This document shows, one piece after another, positions 5,722-6,575 of a DNA stretch of 6,575 bases. The notes under the pieces are model-generated. The model searched no databases. It was not told the DNA's origin and saw nothing but the letters and a program-made list of their open reading frames with translations. Positions within the stretch are counted from its first letter, which is position 1; every line of letters begins with the position of its first letter. Source of the stretch: Rhodospirillales bacterium (lineage in GTDB: Bacteria > Pseudomonadota > Alphaproteobacteria > UBA828); contig JAPOPO010000299.1 in assembly GCA_026712885.1 (NCBI GenBank), forward strand, positions 1-6,575, given 5' to 3'. The position numbers and the translations under genes were made by a program.

Positions 5722-6069
5722 ATGACCGCGCTGGAAGATCTGCCCTACACGATCACCGACCACGACATCGTCGCCGAAGCCGATGGTATGCGCGTGCAGG
5801 TCATGACGCTCGGCGCGGACGAGGAGGTTCCCTGGCATTACCACACGGTCATTACCGATGTATTCGTCGGCGTCGAAGGAACCGTGGTGATCGAGACCCG
5901 GGCGCCGCGCGCACGCCATGAGCTTGAGCCCGGCGACCATTGCGTCGTGCTCCCCATGACCGCGCACCGGGTCTCCGGCAAGGACGGCCGAGCCTGCCGC
6001 GTGACCCTGGTTCAGGGCGTGGGCGAGCACGACTTCAATCCGGTCGGCAAGGCTGCGACGCAGGACTAG
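5722..6069 (+). CDS. Small single-domain cupin protein
   Basis: The gene encodes 115 residues forming one cupin beta-barrel, without a signal peptide, hence cytoplasmic. Cupin motif 1 is PWHYHTVITDVFVGVEG (37-53): His39 and His41 are the expected metal ligands, and Asp46 stands at the place where many cupins have Glu. Motif 2 is EPGDHCVVLPMTAHRV (69-84), with His82 as the third His ligand. Such small cupins bind a divalent metal and act as dioxygenases, isomerases, or sugar or ligand sensors; nothing here picks one of these. The GGAAGG site four bases before ATG 5722 supports the start. It is followed after 44 bases by a polysaccharide-deacetylase-family gene in the same direction, so the two may form an operon and act on the same substrate, which is inference. 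Confidence 0.85.
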   Translation: MTALEDLPYTITDHDIVAEADGMRVQVMTLGADEEVPWHYHTVITDVFVGVEGTVVIETRAPRARHELEPGDHCVVLPMTAHRVSGKDGRACRVTLVQGVGEHDFNPVGKAATQD

Positions 6070-6113
6070 GGCAGCCTGGATCATCCGGAGCGGCGCACGG
6101 GACCCAAGTCGGC

Positions 6114-6575
6114 ATGATTCGCACCCACGGTCGCTATCCCTACTCCAACATCACCGCGCGCCCGGTCTACGACTGGCCGAACGGGACTCGCCTTGCCGTC
6201 TACGTCGCGGTCAACATCGAGCAGTTCAGCTTCGGCGAGGGCAAGGGCGCGGCCATCGCGCCGCCGGACCAGGCGAACAGCCACAGCGTCTTCTCGTGGC
6301 GCGACTACGGCAATCGGGTCGGCATCTGGCGCCTGCTGGAGTTGTTCGACGCCTTCGACATCCCCGTCGAAGCCCAGATGAACCTCGGCGTCTACGAGCA
6401 CTGCCCCGACATTCCCGAGGCGCTCAGGCAGCGCGGCCACGAGATCCTGGGCCACGGCATCACCAACTCGGACATGCAGGAGCACCTCGACGAGGCGGCG
6501 GAGGCCGCGCTGATCGCCGAGGTCACCGAGACCATCGAGCGCCACGAGGGCGGCCGCCCGGCCGGCTGGATGAGC
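6114..6575 (+). CDS. Polysaccharide-deacetylase-family (NodB-like) protein, N-terminal part
   Basis: The frame opens at ATG 6114 and runs off the right edge after 154 codons, so the C-terminal part is missing. MIRTHGRYPYSNI...YDWPNGTRLAVYVAVNIEQF is the start typical of the PuuE/allantoinase-like branch of the carbohydrate esterase 4 superfamily, followed by WRDYGNRVGIWRLLELFD (62-79), NLGVYEHCPDI (90-100), GHEILGHGITNSD (108-120) and RPAGWMS at the edge. The usual NodB TFDD motif is replaced by NIEQF (34-38), and GHGITNSD replaces the HSxxH motif, as is normal in this branch; metal ligands could include Glu36, His114 and perhaps His124, which is inference. Members hydrolyse C-N bonds in cyclic amides or N-acetyl groups, so 'polysaccharide' deacetylase may be a misnomer. 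No signal peptide is seen. The Shine-Dalgarno is weak. Confidence 0.88.
   Translation, partial: MIRTHGRYPYSNITARPVYDWPNGTRLAVYVAVNIEQFSFGEGKGAAIAPPDQANSHSVFSWRDYGNRVGIWRLLELFDAFDIPVEAQMNLGVYEHCPDIPEALRQRGHEILGHGITNSDMQEHLDEAAEAALIAEVTETIERHEGGRPAGWMS

Noticed and set aside
6081..6545. Open frame on the - strand over the deacetylase gene
   Set aside because: It is antisense to a recognisable PuuE-like protein; its Asp/Val/Leu-rich translation is typical of a reverse-strand shadow.

Overview
The window looks like a high-GC alphaproteobacterial chromosome, possibly from the Rhodospirillales or a neighbouring order. The reasons are the codon bias, the order argH - small LptM-type lipoprotein - lysA, and the adjoining block of an MJ0042 zinc-ribbon/DUF3426 protein, a YdcF protein and a PlsC-like acyltransferase, which is familiar from this class. 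The order-level placement is inference from gene content and recall, not from a marker gene.

Layout: (1) positions 2-1996 hold the C-terminal part of argininosuccinate lyase, a 50-residue lipoprotein absent from most automatic calls, and diaminopimelate decarboxylase, all on the + strand and probably one operon (arginine and lysine/peptidoglycan precursor synthesis plus an envelope-assembly factor). (2) A zinc-ribbon single-pass membrane protein on the - strand (2021-2653) converges on lysA with a 24-base gap and diverges from the next pair. (3) ydcF-like and plsC-like genes (2802-4204, +) overlap by one base and concern the envelope. Related genomes usually carry ftsE and ftsX between the zinc-ribbon gene and ydcF; here only 148 bases lie there. 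(4) A 338-base intergenic stretch (4205-4542) with several inverted repeats leads to a 344-residue lipoprotein (4543-5577) that resembles TbpB-type beta-barrel lipoproteins and looks like an accessory insertion. (5) A small single-domain cupin (5722-6069) is followed by the first 154 codons of a polysaccharide-deacetylase-family protein that runs off the right edge.

How the genes relate: the left half is housekeeping amino-acid and envelope synthesis. The middle is envelope homeostasis (membrane protein, YdcF, acyltransferase). The right half is lineage-specific: a surface lipoprotein and a cupin/deacetylase pair of unknown substrate. I found no RNA gene, CRISPR array, transposase or integrase. 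The items most worth a second look are the apparent lack of ftsEX from its usual slot, the unclear start of the acyltransferase (conserved-looking N-terminal residues lie upstream of the first ATG, with ACG where ATG would be expected), and the divergent TbpB-like lipoprotein with its structured leader.
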